From Clostridia bacterium (lineage in GTDB: Bacteria; Bacillota; Clostridia; Oscillospirales; Acutalibacteraceae), in assembly GCA_017473165.1 (NCBI GenBank), contig JAFUNA010000031.1, positions 1-64,000 of the forward strand: a DNA stretch of 64,000 nucleotides, written 5' to 3'. The first letter of the stretch is position 1. Each line of letters opens with the position of its first letter. This document shows positions 51,349 to 61,384 of this stretch, in pieces. Position numbers and translations under genes: made by a program. Below the pieces are notes generated by a model. The model ran no database searches and was not told the DNA's origin. It saw only the letters and a list, made by a program, of their open reading frames with translations.

Positions 51349-52197
51349 TCAGAACATTATAAGAACTGTGGAAACAAAAGCGATTGCGGTTGAAACAAGG
51401 GTTTTAACCGAGGGCTTTTCCTTGCGGATAAGGCTTATCAGCGTTGAGAAAACCATAACTCCGCCCGTTGTAATCGGGAACTGAACCGATGCGGGCAGGG
51501 CGGTAAGAGCAATGAAGCAAAGCAGATTGCCTATGCCGTTGCAGACGGCGTGACCCGAAATACAGCCGAATTCCTTGAAGGAAATCTTTGCGATTTTCTT
51601 GTTTTTGATGAGCTGCCACATAAAGCAGATGATGAAAACCGATGCGTTGATTGTTGCCATGAAGCTGCGGCTGTCAACGGCAAGGGCTGCGTTTGACTGG
51701 TGGATTTTCGCAAGCACTCCGACCATGCCGTTGAGAAAGAAAACGGCAAGATAATATTTGAGGTTGTTTCCTTTTTTCTCGCTTTTTTCAAAGCTTAATG
51801 CGGTTGCGGTTCCGATAAGCAGAACGCAGAGGAATTTTGCAATTCCGAACTCCTCATTGCAGAAAACAACGCCGTAAACAAGGGGAAGAATCATTCCGCC
51901 GAGCATGGCGAAAATGGAATAAACCGAAAGGTTTGCCGTTGCGAAGGATTTGAGTCCCGCATAGCCGTAGCCCATGACAACTGCGGCATAAATAACGGAA
52001 ATCAGCAGCGAAAACCAGTTGATTTCAAGTCTGAAGCCGTTGAGAAGCAGCATAATGATAAAGCTGACTCCGTGGGTATAGCCCGAAAAAATGAGAGTTG
52101 AGTCAATGCCGTCGCCGTTGAGGGAGCGGAATTGCTGGTTAAATAAAAATTGAAGTGCAAACAGCAGCGCTGCCGCAATCAGCATAACATAGTTCAT
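51349..52197 (-). CDS. EamA/DMT family transporter
   Basis: A 282-residue membrane protein with about ten hydrophobic helices in two similar halves, the layout of drug/metabolite transporters. GMILPLVYGVVFCNEEFGIAKFL ends the first half; PASVQFPITTGGVMVFSTLISL lies in the second. Such proteins move small metabolites, often outward; the substrate is unknown. Start ATG follows CGGGTGATAAT. It is a single gene convergent with mfd-hlyIII. Confidence 0.88.
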   Translation of the reverse strand: MNYVMLIAAALLFALQFLFNQQFRSLNGDGIDSTLIFSGYTHGVSFIIMLLLNGFRLEINWFSLLISVIYAAVVMGYGYAGLKSFATANLSVYSIFAMLGGMILPLVYGVVFCNEEFGIAKFLCVLLIGTATALSFEKSEKKGNNLKYYLAVFFLNGMVGVLAKIHQSNAALAVDSRSFMATINASVFIICFMWQLIKNKKIAKISFKEFGCISGHAVCNGIGNLLCFIALTALPASVQFPITTGGVMVFSTLISLIRKEKPSVKTLVSTAIAFVSTVLIMF

Positions 52198-52297
52198 ATT
52201 ATCACCCGTAAAAAGATTTCCGTACTATTCTATCAGCAAGTTGCAGAATTTTCAATAATTTTCTTTTATATTTTCAAACATATTCAGACCCTTTCTC

Positions 52298-52326
52298 TTG
52301 CGTTATGACAAAATTCCTGTTAGAAT
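52298..52326 (+). promoter_or_regulatory. Promoter of the glycerophosphotransferase gene
   Basis: TTGCGT (52298-52303) and TAGAAT (52321-52326) with a 17-base spacer, just before the AGAGGTG ribosome site. Confidence 0.6.
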
Positions 52327-52346
52327 GATGAAAAGAGGTGAACAGC

Positions 52347-53588
52347 TTGGATATCAAAGCAATCCTACGAAACTATTATAATAAATTTACCCGTGATTTT
52401 GCGAATTGGCTCAGCCCGAGAAGGCAGAATTATCTCTACCGTAAACGCTGGCCGCGTTTATATAAAAAGTATTCAAAAAAGCCCATTGACCCCAAAAAGG
52501 TTGTGCTTGCCTATTCCCATCTTTACAAGAAAATGCCCGATAATTTGAGCTGCATCAAGGAATATCTTGAGGTCAGAGGCTATGAATGCGTTGTTATTGA
52601 CTTTGCGGAGCAGACAAGAATATGCAGAATCGGAATAATAAACGAAATTCTCAAATGCTTCTGGGGCAAAAAGTTTTTCAAGGCTTACGGCAACGCAAAG
52701 GCTCTTTTTCTGACGGACTATTATTTTCCCGCATATGCCTGCAAGCCCCGTGAAGGGCAAAGCGTTGTTCAGCTCTGGCACGGCTGCGGAGCCTTCAAAA
52801 AGTGGGGCTACTCCACGGCGGATAAAAAATGGGGTGCAAGCAAAGAGCAGCTTGACAAATTTCCCATTCACAACACCTATACCCATGTTTGTGTTTCGTC
52901 GCCCGACGTCGGCTTTGCCTATGCGGAGGCATTCGGCTGCAGCGAGGATGTGATTCATCCCCTCGGCGCACCGAGAACAGACGTATATTTTGACCCCGTT
53001 TTTGTTTCCTCGGGAAAAAGCAAGCTGCATGAAATGTTCCCGCAAATCGGAAACAGAAAGATTATTCTCTATGCTCCCACCTTCCGTGGCGACAGCATTG
53101 CCAAGTCATACATAAAAAATATGCTGAAAATCGATGAGATGTATGAAGCACTTTCAAAGGACTATGTTCTGCTCATAAAGCAGCATCCGCTGACGGCAAA
53201 GGCTTTCAAGCTCGGCAGGGAGCAGCTTGAAAAATATTCGGATTTTGTGTTTGATATTTCAAAAACCGTTGAAATCGACACGGCACTCTGCGGAGCGGAT
53301 TTGGTTATAACCGATTATTCCTCGCTGATTTTCGAATATGCCATTCTCGAGCGACCCATGATTTTCTTTGCCTACGACCTTGAAAGCTATGAAAACGCAA
53401 GAAGCTTTTATTTTGAATATGAGGGCTTTGTTCCGGGCGAAATCGTTACCGACACCGACGGAATAATCAACGAAATAAAGCGGCTTGAAACGGAGTTTGA
53501 TGTTGAAACTGTACGCAGCTTCAAAAACAGATTTATGTCTGCCTGCAACGGCGACTCAACCGAAAAAATCATTGAAACGGTTTTATAA
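52347..53588 (+). CDS. CDP-glycerol glycerophosphotransferase family protein
   Basis: A 413-residue GT-B fold enzyme of the TagB/TagF family, which transfers glycerol phosphate from CDP-glycerol to teichoic acid or other wall polymers at the inner membrane face. Visible motifs: VQLWHGCGAFKKWGYST (catalytic His region), LGAPRTDVYFD, ILYAPTFRGDS, LLIKQHPLTAKAF, and ITDYSSLIFEYAILERPMIFF with the CDP-binding Asp/Ser. The start is TTG 52347, six bases after AGAGGTG; GTG 52338 lies in that site. It stands alone with its own promoter and terminator, so the acceptor polymer is not indicated. Confidence 0.92.
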   Translation: MDIKAILRNYYNKFTRDFANWLSPRRQNYLYRKRWPRLYKKYSKKPIDPKKVVLAYSHLYKKMPDNLSCIKEYLEVRGYECVVIDFAEQTRICRIGIINEILKCFWGKKFFKAYGNAKALFLTDYYFPAYACKPREGQSVVQLWHGCGAFKKWGYSTADKKWGASKEQLDKFPIHNTYTHVCVSSPDVGFAYAEAFGCSEDVIHPLGAPRTDVYFDPVFVSSGKSKLHEMFPQIGNRKIILYAPTFRGDSIAKSYIKNMLKIDEMYEALSKDYVLLIKQHPLTAKAFKLGREQLEKYSDFVFDISKTVEIDTALCGADLVITDYSSLIFEYAILERPMIFFAYDLESYENARSFYFEYEGFVPGEIVTDTDGIINEIKRLETEFDVETVRSFKNRFMSACNGDSTEKIIETVL

Positions 53589-53592
53589 AAAG

Positions 53593-53622
53593 AAAGGGTG
53601 TGTCAGTTGGGGCACACCCTTT
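53593..53622 (+). terminator. Terminator of the glycerophosphotransferase gene
   Basis: AAAGGGTGTG (53593-53602) pairs with CACACCCTTT (53613-53622) and is followed by TTTTGAGC. Confidence 0.88.
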
Positions 53623-53629
53623 TTTGAGC

Positions 53630-53657
53630 AAAAAAATAGCCGCCCTTTTGGGCAGCT
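53630..53657 (-). terminator. Terminator of the 5S rRNA gene
   Basis: On the minus strand AGCTGCCC (53657-53650) pairs with GGGCGGCT (53645-53638) around AAAA and is followed by ATTTTTTTGC. Confidence 0.85.
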
Positions 53658-53667
53658 AAATAAAAAA

Positions 53668-53785
<118 letters not shown>

Positions 53786-53821
53786 TAAGAAAACGCAACG
53801 GCGTTTCTTGAATGCTTGATG

Positions 53822-53850
53822 ATTATATACCCTATTTCGCTGTTTGTCAA
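53822..53850 (-). promoter_or_regulatory. Perfect sigma-A promoter of the 5S gene
   Basis: On the minus strand TTGACA (53850-53845) and TATAAT (53827-53822) with a 17-base spacer, preceded by A/T-tract DNA (53851-53900) of the UP-element kind seen at rRNA promoters. Confidence 0.9.
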
Positions 53851-53907
53851 GTGTTTTTTCAAAGTTTTTTAAAAATTTTTTCACAAGTTTGTTTTTTGTC
53901 TTAAAAC

Positions 53908-54035
53908 GCAAGAAAAAGGCACTTTTCAGCACCTTTTTCTGCATGGGGTTGAATTGAGGAGGGGTATTGCGTGCTCGAAAATGAGCAGTACTTCGCAGGT
54001 TGCGGCTCCTGCTTGGTACATTCAGATAATACCCC
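53908..54035 (-). ncRNA. Candidate structured small RNA, three-way junction, unknown family
   Basis: A transcript of about 128 nt is predicted between a promoter (54040-54068) and a terminator (stem 53940-53932 with 53919-53911, AGAAAAAGG/CCTTTTTCT, then TTGCGTTTT). Its 5' end forms a perfect 8-bp closing stem GGGGTATT/AATACCCC (54035-54028 with 53968-53961) around two hairpins: GTAC plus GCAGG stems (54019-53988) and TGCTC/GAGCA (53987-53972). An unpaired TCCTCAATTCAACCCC linker follows. No reading frame with a ribosome site is present. SRP RNA, 6S and tmRNA signatures are absent. Seen: structure and signals; inferred: that it is a functional RNA. Confidence 0.6.
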
Positions 54036-54039
54036 GAAA

Positions 54040-54068
54040 ATATTAATTCAGTATGAATTCAATTTTAA
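54040..54068 (-). promoter_or_regulatory. Promoter of the candidate structured RNA
   Basis: On the minus strand TTAAAA (54068-54063) and TAATAT (54045-54040) are 17 bases apart; the expected start falls at 54033-54035, exactly at the 5' end of the closing stem. A palindrome AATTCATACTGAATT (54061-54047) occupies the spacer. Confidence 0.55.
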
Positions 54069-54086
54069 CGTTTGTAAGATATTTTG

Positions 54087-54980
54087 TTAATAGTTGAATT
54101 CGGGATAAAATTCGGCAATGTATTTCTCAACATCGGCTCTTGTACCCTTAAACGGTCCGACGGTTTCCATTTTCAGCGATACCGTTGCCGTTGCGGTGAG
54201 CAGGGATTCGGGAATGGATTTTGTGAGCCTTTCGTTTATGTAGGCGGCAAAGGTTGTGTCGCCTCTGCCTGTTCTGCCGCTTAAGTTTCTTGCTTTTATG
54301 GGGCAGGCGTAAAATTCTTTTCCGTCATAAACAAGGACCTCGCTGTTATGGGTAATCAGAATTTCTCTTGCACCCCAAGAATAAAGATGGCGTGCAGCCT
54401 GTTTTCTGTCGGAGCAGCCCGTCATGATTTCCGCTTCGGCGGCATCGGTTTTGAGGTAGGTTATATAGGGCAGACATTCCTTCTTTTCCTCCCAATCCTT
54501 AAAAAACATTGAGCCGTCGGGAGCAACGTGGCGGAGCATCGCCTGCACGTCGAGGGCAACGGGAGCATTCTTTGAAAGAGTTTTTATCATGTCCGCATCA
54601 AAATCGCCGTAAACCAGACCTGCAAGGTGATAAATTTCAACGTCGAGGTCGGGAAGCTCGGCGGCGGTGAAGGGGTCGCCCACGGAAAGGCACTTGCTTG
54701 TTCTGCGTTCCTTGTCGGGGGTGTGATAAACGTTTACCATGACACTTGAGTTTTCGGCATCAAGGCAGAAAATATTTTCTTCGGGCAGGGTGAAGCTTTT
54801 GAGTCTTTCCCTGTCTTTTTCGTTCATTTTAGTAACGGCGGCAACTCTGTGACCCAGAGCGTAGGCACTTGCAGACGAAAATACAACCGCACCGCCGACG
54901 ATATGCTGCGTGTTGCCCAGATGGTCGGTGTTTTCATCCATTGTTGCGTGACCGATTATCATTGAAGTGTATTTTGCCAT
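54087..54980 (-). CDS. PfkB family carbohydrate kinase
   Basis: A 297-residue sugar kinase of the ribokinase/PfkB family. The N-terminal GGAVVFSSASAYALGHRVAAVTK is the substrate lid and first signature region; the C-terminal ATP/anion-hole signature reads SGRTGRGDTTFAAYI, with the catalytic Asp kept but Arg for Ala in the usual GAGD. It phosphorylates a sugar or nucleoside; which one is not clear. Start ATG follows AAGGAGTTAAC. Last gene of the minus-strand run lacZ-ybaK-subtilase-pfkB, nine bases after the subtilase stop. Confidence 0.88.
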   Translation of the reverse strand: MAKYTSMIIGHATMDENTDHLGNTQHIVGGAVVFSSASAYALGHRVAAVTKMNEKDRERLKSFTLPEENIFCLDAENSSVMVNVYHTPDKERRTSKCLSVGDPFTAAELPDLDVEIYHLAGLVYGDFDADMIKTLSKNAPVALDVQAMLRHVAPDGSMFFKDWEEKKECLPYITYLKTDAAEAEIMTGCSDRKQAARHLYSWGAREILITHNSEVLVYDGKEFYACPIKARNLSGRTGRGDTTFAAYINERLTKSIPESLLTATATVSLKMETVGPFKGTRADVEKYIAEFYPEFNY

Positions 54981-54989
54981 GTTAACTCC

Positions 54990-56774
54990 TTAATACCAGA
55001 GAAATCCGAGCAGCAGAATTCTGATTATCCATTGCCACCATGCGTAGCTGACGGTTACGCTGAAATCGGTTCTGAAGCCGCTGTATTCAACGGTAACGGT
55101 CTGCGTGCCCTCTTTGTCAGCGGAAAATCCGCTTGCATTCATCTTTGATGTGTCGGTAACAATTATCTTTGTACCGTCGGAATAGGTTACCTCAAGCTCG
55201 ATTCCGTCAAGGCTTAAGGCTTCGCCGCTTTTATATGTATATTTGGTCTTTGCGGGTGATTTTTTAACTGTTACGGAAGTGATTTCGGGGTCGGCTGCAA
55301 GGATTGTTATGCTTGCGGTGTAGCCGCCGTCTGCGGTTTTTGCGGTTATGACCGCAGAGCCTGCCGCAACAGCCGTAACCCTGCCGTTTTCGTCAACGGA
55401 AACGGTTTCGGGATTGCTGCTCGACCATTCAACGGCTTTGTTGTCTGCGTTTTCGGGAGCAATCCGAGCAACAAGATTTTCGCTTTTGCCCACGAAAACC
55501 GTTTTTTCGGTTTCCGCAAAGCCTATGCCGCTCACATAAACGGTTTTGTCTGTTATAAGTTTTTCGCAATCGGGAATTCCGAAGCCGCAGTAAATGTCAA
55601 AGCCTTCGCTGCCCAGGTCGGTGCAGACGGATTTTATTGCAGCCTGTGTCTGTGCGGAATTGCATTCGGGGTGCTGAAGTCTGAACATTGCGGCACAGGC
55701 GGAAATATATGCCGCCGACATTGAAGTGCCGCTCATGGTTGTGATTTCGCCCGCTGCGTTATAGCCGTTGATGCTGACACCCGGTGCACACATATCAACC
55801 GCATCGCCGAAATTTGAAAAGCCCTGTGCAAATTCAAGCTCCTCGCTGACAGCGGAAACCGTGATTGCACTAACGTTGTGTGCGGGGCAGTAATTTTTTA
55901 TGTTTTTCTTGGTGTTGCCCGAGCAGACAACAACCGAAACGCCGTTTTCCTCGGCATAAAGCACGGCATCGTCAAGGGATTTGCAGTTGACAAGCTCGCC
56001 GCCGAGGCTTACGTTAACAATCTTTGCACCGTTGTCAACGGCATAGTAAATTCCGTTGACTGCATTGGCAAGAGAGCCTGTTTTTGATTGGAGCACTCTG
56101 ACGGGCATGATTTTAACGTTTGAATTTTTTGTGCAGTCCGTAACGATAGATGCAAGGAAGGTGCCGTGGCTGTCAACGCTTGTGTCGGTTGCGCCGCCCG
56201 TTTCAACGTCGATGAAATCATAGCCCGCAACAAGCTTTGATGAAACGTAGTCGATTTTTTCAACGCCGCTGTCAACAATGGCAACAATAACGGCTTCTTC
56301 GGAATGATTTTCCGCAAGATATGCGGCATAAGCATCCGCACCCAGAGCCTCAACTCCCCATGAGAGGTTGCCGTCTGCGTCGGTTTCCTCCGCTTCGGAG
56401 AAAACTGTTTTGTCCTGCTCTGCATAGAGGATTTCCGGACTGCTCAAAAGGATTTCAAGGCAGCGGTCAAGCTCCTCTTTGCCGTCAAACTGCAAAACAA
56501 ATCTGCCGTCTTTTCCCGCAACGCATTCTTTTGCACCGAGGAAATAAAAGCTGAAGCTGTCGGAAGTTGTTTTGCCCGAAATTCTCAATTTTTCGCCTGT
56601 GCATTCACCGTCATATTTTCTGATGATTTCAGCGGTTTTTATTGCAAAATCCGAGTTGTTTTTTGCGTAGTAAACCTTGGTTATTCCCAAAGCGAAAACG
56701 CTCTGACCCGTCACGCAGAGGATAACGAGAATAACCGAAATGATTTTTAAAACTGTCTTTTTCAAAAGTTTCAC
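54990..56774 (-). CDS. Secreted S8 subtilisin-like protease with Ig-like domains
   Basis: A 594-residue secreted protease. Signal peptide (about 1-28), a propeptide-like region (to about 135), then the S8 domain with the catalytic triad in IVAIVDSGVEK (Asp), DTSVDSHGTFLASIV (His) and TTMSGTSMSAAYISA (Ser), and a VVCSGN oxyanion motif. A bacterial Ig-like group 2 domain (LVARIAPENADNKAVEWSSS...AVITAK) and a second Ig-like domain (group 3/4) follow. The last 18 residues, YAWWQWIIRILLLGFLWY, are a hydrophobic aromatic tail that may anchor it. The start overlaps the ybaK stop by four bases, an odd coupling of a cytosolic tRNA editing enzyme with an exported protease. Confidence 0.9.
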   Translation of the reverse strand: MKLLKKTVLKIISVILVILCVTGQSVFALGITKVYYAKNNSDFAIKTAEIIRKYDGECTGEKLRISGKTTSDSFSFYFLGAKECVAGKDGRFVLQFDGKEELDRCLEILLSSPEILYAEQDKTVFSEAEETDADGNLSWGVEALGADAYAAYLAENHSEEAVIVAIVDSGVEKIDYVSSKLVAGYDFIDVETGGATDTSVDSHGTFLASIVTDCTKNSNVKIMPVRVLQSKTGSLANAVNGIYYAVDNGAKIVNVSLGGELVNCKSLDDAVLYAEENGVSVVVCSGNTKKNIKNYCPAHNVSAITVSAVSEELEFAQGFSNFGDAVDMCAPGVSINGYNAAGEITTMSGTSMSAAYISACAAMFRLQHPECNSAQTQAAIKSVCTDLGSEGFDIYCGFGIPDCEKLITDKTVYVSGIGFAETEKTVFVGKSENLVARIAPENADNKAVEWSSSNPETVSVDENGRVTAVAAGSAVITAKTADGGYTASITILAADPEITSVTVKKSPAKTKYTYKSGEALSLDGIELEVTYSDGTKIIVTDTSKMNASGFSADKEGTQTVTVEYSGFRTDFSVTVSYAWWQWIIRILLLGFLWY

Positions 56775-57247
56775 TCCATAGCCGTAACATCGGCAAATTT
56801 TGCTCCGATATATTCCGCAAGTGCGTTGGGGTCAACGCCCAGCATTGTGCCTCTGACCCCTGCACTGACATAGATTTTGTCAAAGAGGATTGCGGTTTCG
56901 TCAATTGCGGTCGGAAAGAGCTTTTTCATGCCCACGGGTGAGCAGCCGCCTCTTATGTAGCCCGTTGTTTTCAGCAAATCCTTAACGTGGAGCATCTCAA
57001 TTTTCTTTTCGCCGAAAACCTTTGCGGTTTTCTTTAAATCAAGCTCCTCACAGGTCGGAATGCAGCAGACTCCGAAGCCGTTTTTCTCACCCGAAAACAC
57101 AAGGGTTTTGAAAATCTGCTCGTGGGGCTTGCCTGTTTTTCTTGCAACGCTTTCGCCCGAAAGGTCGCTTTCGTCAACGGGATATTCAAGCACCTCAAAG
57201 GGTATTTTTGCCGCCTCGAGCAGACGCATTGCATTTGTTTTTGTCAT
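56771..57247 (-). CDS. ybaK: Cys-tRNA(Pro)/prolyl-tRNA editing deacylase YbaK
   Basis: A 158-residue cytosolic enzyme of the YbaK/EbsC family that clears mischarged Cys-tRNA(Pro). Family motifs: MRLLEAAKIPFEVLEYPVDE, GKPHEQIFKTLVF (with the conserved catalytic Lys in FKTLV), RGGCSPVGMKKLFPTAID and VSAGVRGTMLGVDP. Normal length. It starts seven bases after the lacZ stop and its stop overlaps the subtilase start. Confidence 0.94.
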   Translation of the reverse strand: MTKTNAMRLLEAAKIPFEVLEYPVDESDLSGESVARKTGKPHEQIFKTLVFSGEKNGFGVCCIPTCEELDLKKTAKVFGEKKIEMLHVKDLLKTTGYIRGGCSPVGMKKLFPTAIDETAILFDKIYVSAGVRGTMLGVDPNALAEYIGAKFADVTAME

Positions 57248-57253
57248 GTTATA

Positions 57254-60376
<3,123 letters not shown>

Positions 60377-60382
60377 TCATTT

Positions 60383-60411
60383 ATATTAACACAAAAAATT
60401 ATATTTGTCTA
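60383..60411 (-). promoter_or_regulatory. Promoter of lacZ
   Basis: On the minus strand TAGACA (60411-60406) and TAATAT (60388-60383) with a 17-base spacer. No obvious operator palindrome is seen in the 40 bases to the start codon. Confidence 0.7.
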
Positions 60412-60423
60412 CTGAATAATGGT

Positions 60424-60450
60424 GCAAAAAAGCAGTCCCGAGGGACTGCT
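60424..60450 (-). terminator. Terminator of the secreted H/NC protein gene
   Basis: On the minus strand AGCAGTCC (60450-60443) pairs with GGACTGCT (60438-60431) around CTCG and is followed by TTTTTGC. Confidence 0.88.
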
Positions 60451-60453
60451 ATT

Positions 60454-61242
60454 TTATGCATTTATTGTTCTGCTGCCGACGGGCTCAAGACGGGCATTGC
60501 TTCCGCTGCCTCTCTGTCTGAAAACCTGGTCCTCCGTGGGGCAGTATAAATCAAGAACGCCTTTATGTCCGCCCGCAATCATAAGCATAAGATGCGAAAG
60601 AACGGGAATTACGAGGGGGATAAGCATATCGCCCGCAGACACGTTCCATACGGAATATGCAAAGAAGGCACAGTTAAAAAACGGATCCCAGTAGTTGAGA
60701 TAATTTTTGAGATTGTTGCTTAATCTGTTAAGCCCCGATTCATCAAGCATTTTTGACTTTGACCAGATTCTGCCTTCGGCATTATCCCTGTTTTCTCTGA
60801 AGGCTTCAAGGTTATAGTAAAGACCCCAGCCGTCTGAAACAGAAAAGGAAAATGCACCGACCGAAACGCCCTGTCCGACGGGTACTTCGTAAAGACCGAC
60901 CTGTATGGGCTTGTCGGAAAGATTCTGAACATAAATGTATGTGTGACCTGCTATGAGGGGAACGGACATACTTGAACAAATTGAAGCACAGGCAACATAA
61001 CCGTTGTTGTTCTGCGGAATTTCGGGCTCCACGGAAGGTTCGTCGGGAACAATCGGCTCGGGAGATTCCGTCGGATTTTCTTCGGGAATTTCGGGAATAT
61101 CCTCTGCCGCTCTCGGGTCGGAGAGAAGAATTTCTTCGTCAGCGGGAGCTGTTTCGGCTGCAAAACCCGTCACAAACGGAACAACCGCAACCGTTAAAGC
61201 AAGCAGCAGGGCGGTTAATTTTTTGACAAAACTGTTTTTCAT
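60454..61242 (-). CDS. Secreted protein with H...NC motif, possible papain-like hydrolase
   Basis: A 262-residue exported protein. Signal peptide (about 1-29, LLLALTVAVVPFVTGFAAET), then a Pro/Glu-rich linker (about 30-78), then a domain beginning CASICSSMSVPLIAGHTYIY with VQNLSDKPIQVGLYEVPVGQ and GLYYNLEAF. Further on lies WDPFFNCAFFAYSVWN. The order GH(T/A)...N-C-x-F-F/A is reminiscent of permuted papain-like (NlpC/P60 or LRAT-like) hydrolases, where His precedes the Asn-Cys. I infer this from the motif only. Start ATG follows ACGGAGGAG. Single-gene unit with clear promoter and terminator. Confidence 0.7.
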   Translation of the reverse strand: MKNSFVKKLTALLLALTVAVVPFVTGFAAETAPADEEILLSDPRAAEDIPEIPEENPTESPEPIVPDEPSVEPEIPQNNNGYVACASICSSMSVPLIAGHTYIYVQNLSDKPIQVGLYEVPVGQGVSVGAFSFSVSDGWGLYYNLEAFRENRDNAEGRIWSKSKMLDESGLNRLSNNLKNYLNYWDPFFNCAFFAYSVWNVSAGDMLIPLVIPVLSHLMLMIAGGHKGVLDLYCPTEDQVFRQRGSGSNARLEPVGSRTINA

Positions 61243-61267
61243 TTTAACTCCTCCGTTCTTTGTTCTA

Positions 61268-61295
61268 ATTTTATCACGAATTTTTAATTTTTCAA
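61268..61295 (-). promoter_or_regulatory. Promoter of the secreted H/NC protein gene
   Basis: On the minus strand TTGAAA (61295-61290) and TAAAAT (61273-61268) with a 16-base spacer. Confidence 0.7.
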
Positions 61296-61333
61296 TATTT
61301 TACGGCATAAATATTTTCAAAATGTTAAAAACG

Positions 61334-61371
61334 GAGCAGAAAAACAGACCGTTCCGAAGAGCGGTCTGTTT
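61334..61371 (-). terminator. Terminator of the sigma-factor fusion gene
   Basis: AAACAGACCG/CGGTCTGTTT (61342-61351 with 61362-61371), then TTCTGC on the minus strand; a perfect 10-bp stem. Confidence 0.8.
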
Positions 61372-61384
61372 AAGAGGAAGAAGC

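Noticed and set aside
53908..54035. Identification of the structured RNA as SRP RNA or 6S RNA
   Set aside because: The GGAA-tetraloop core of SRP RNA and the long bulged stem of 6S RNA are not found on either strand.
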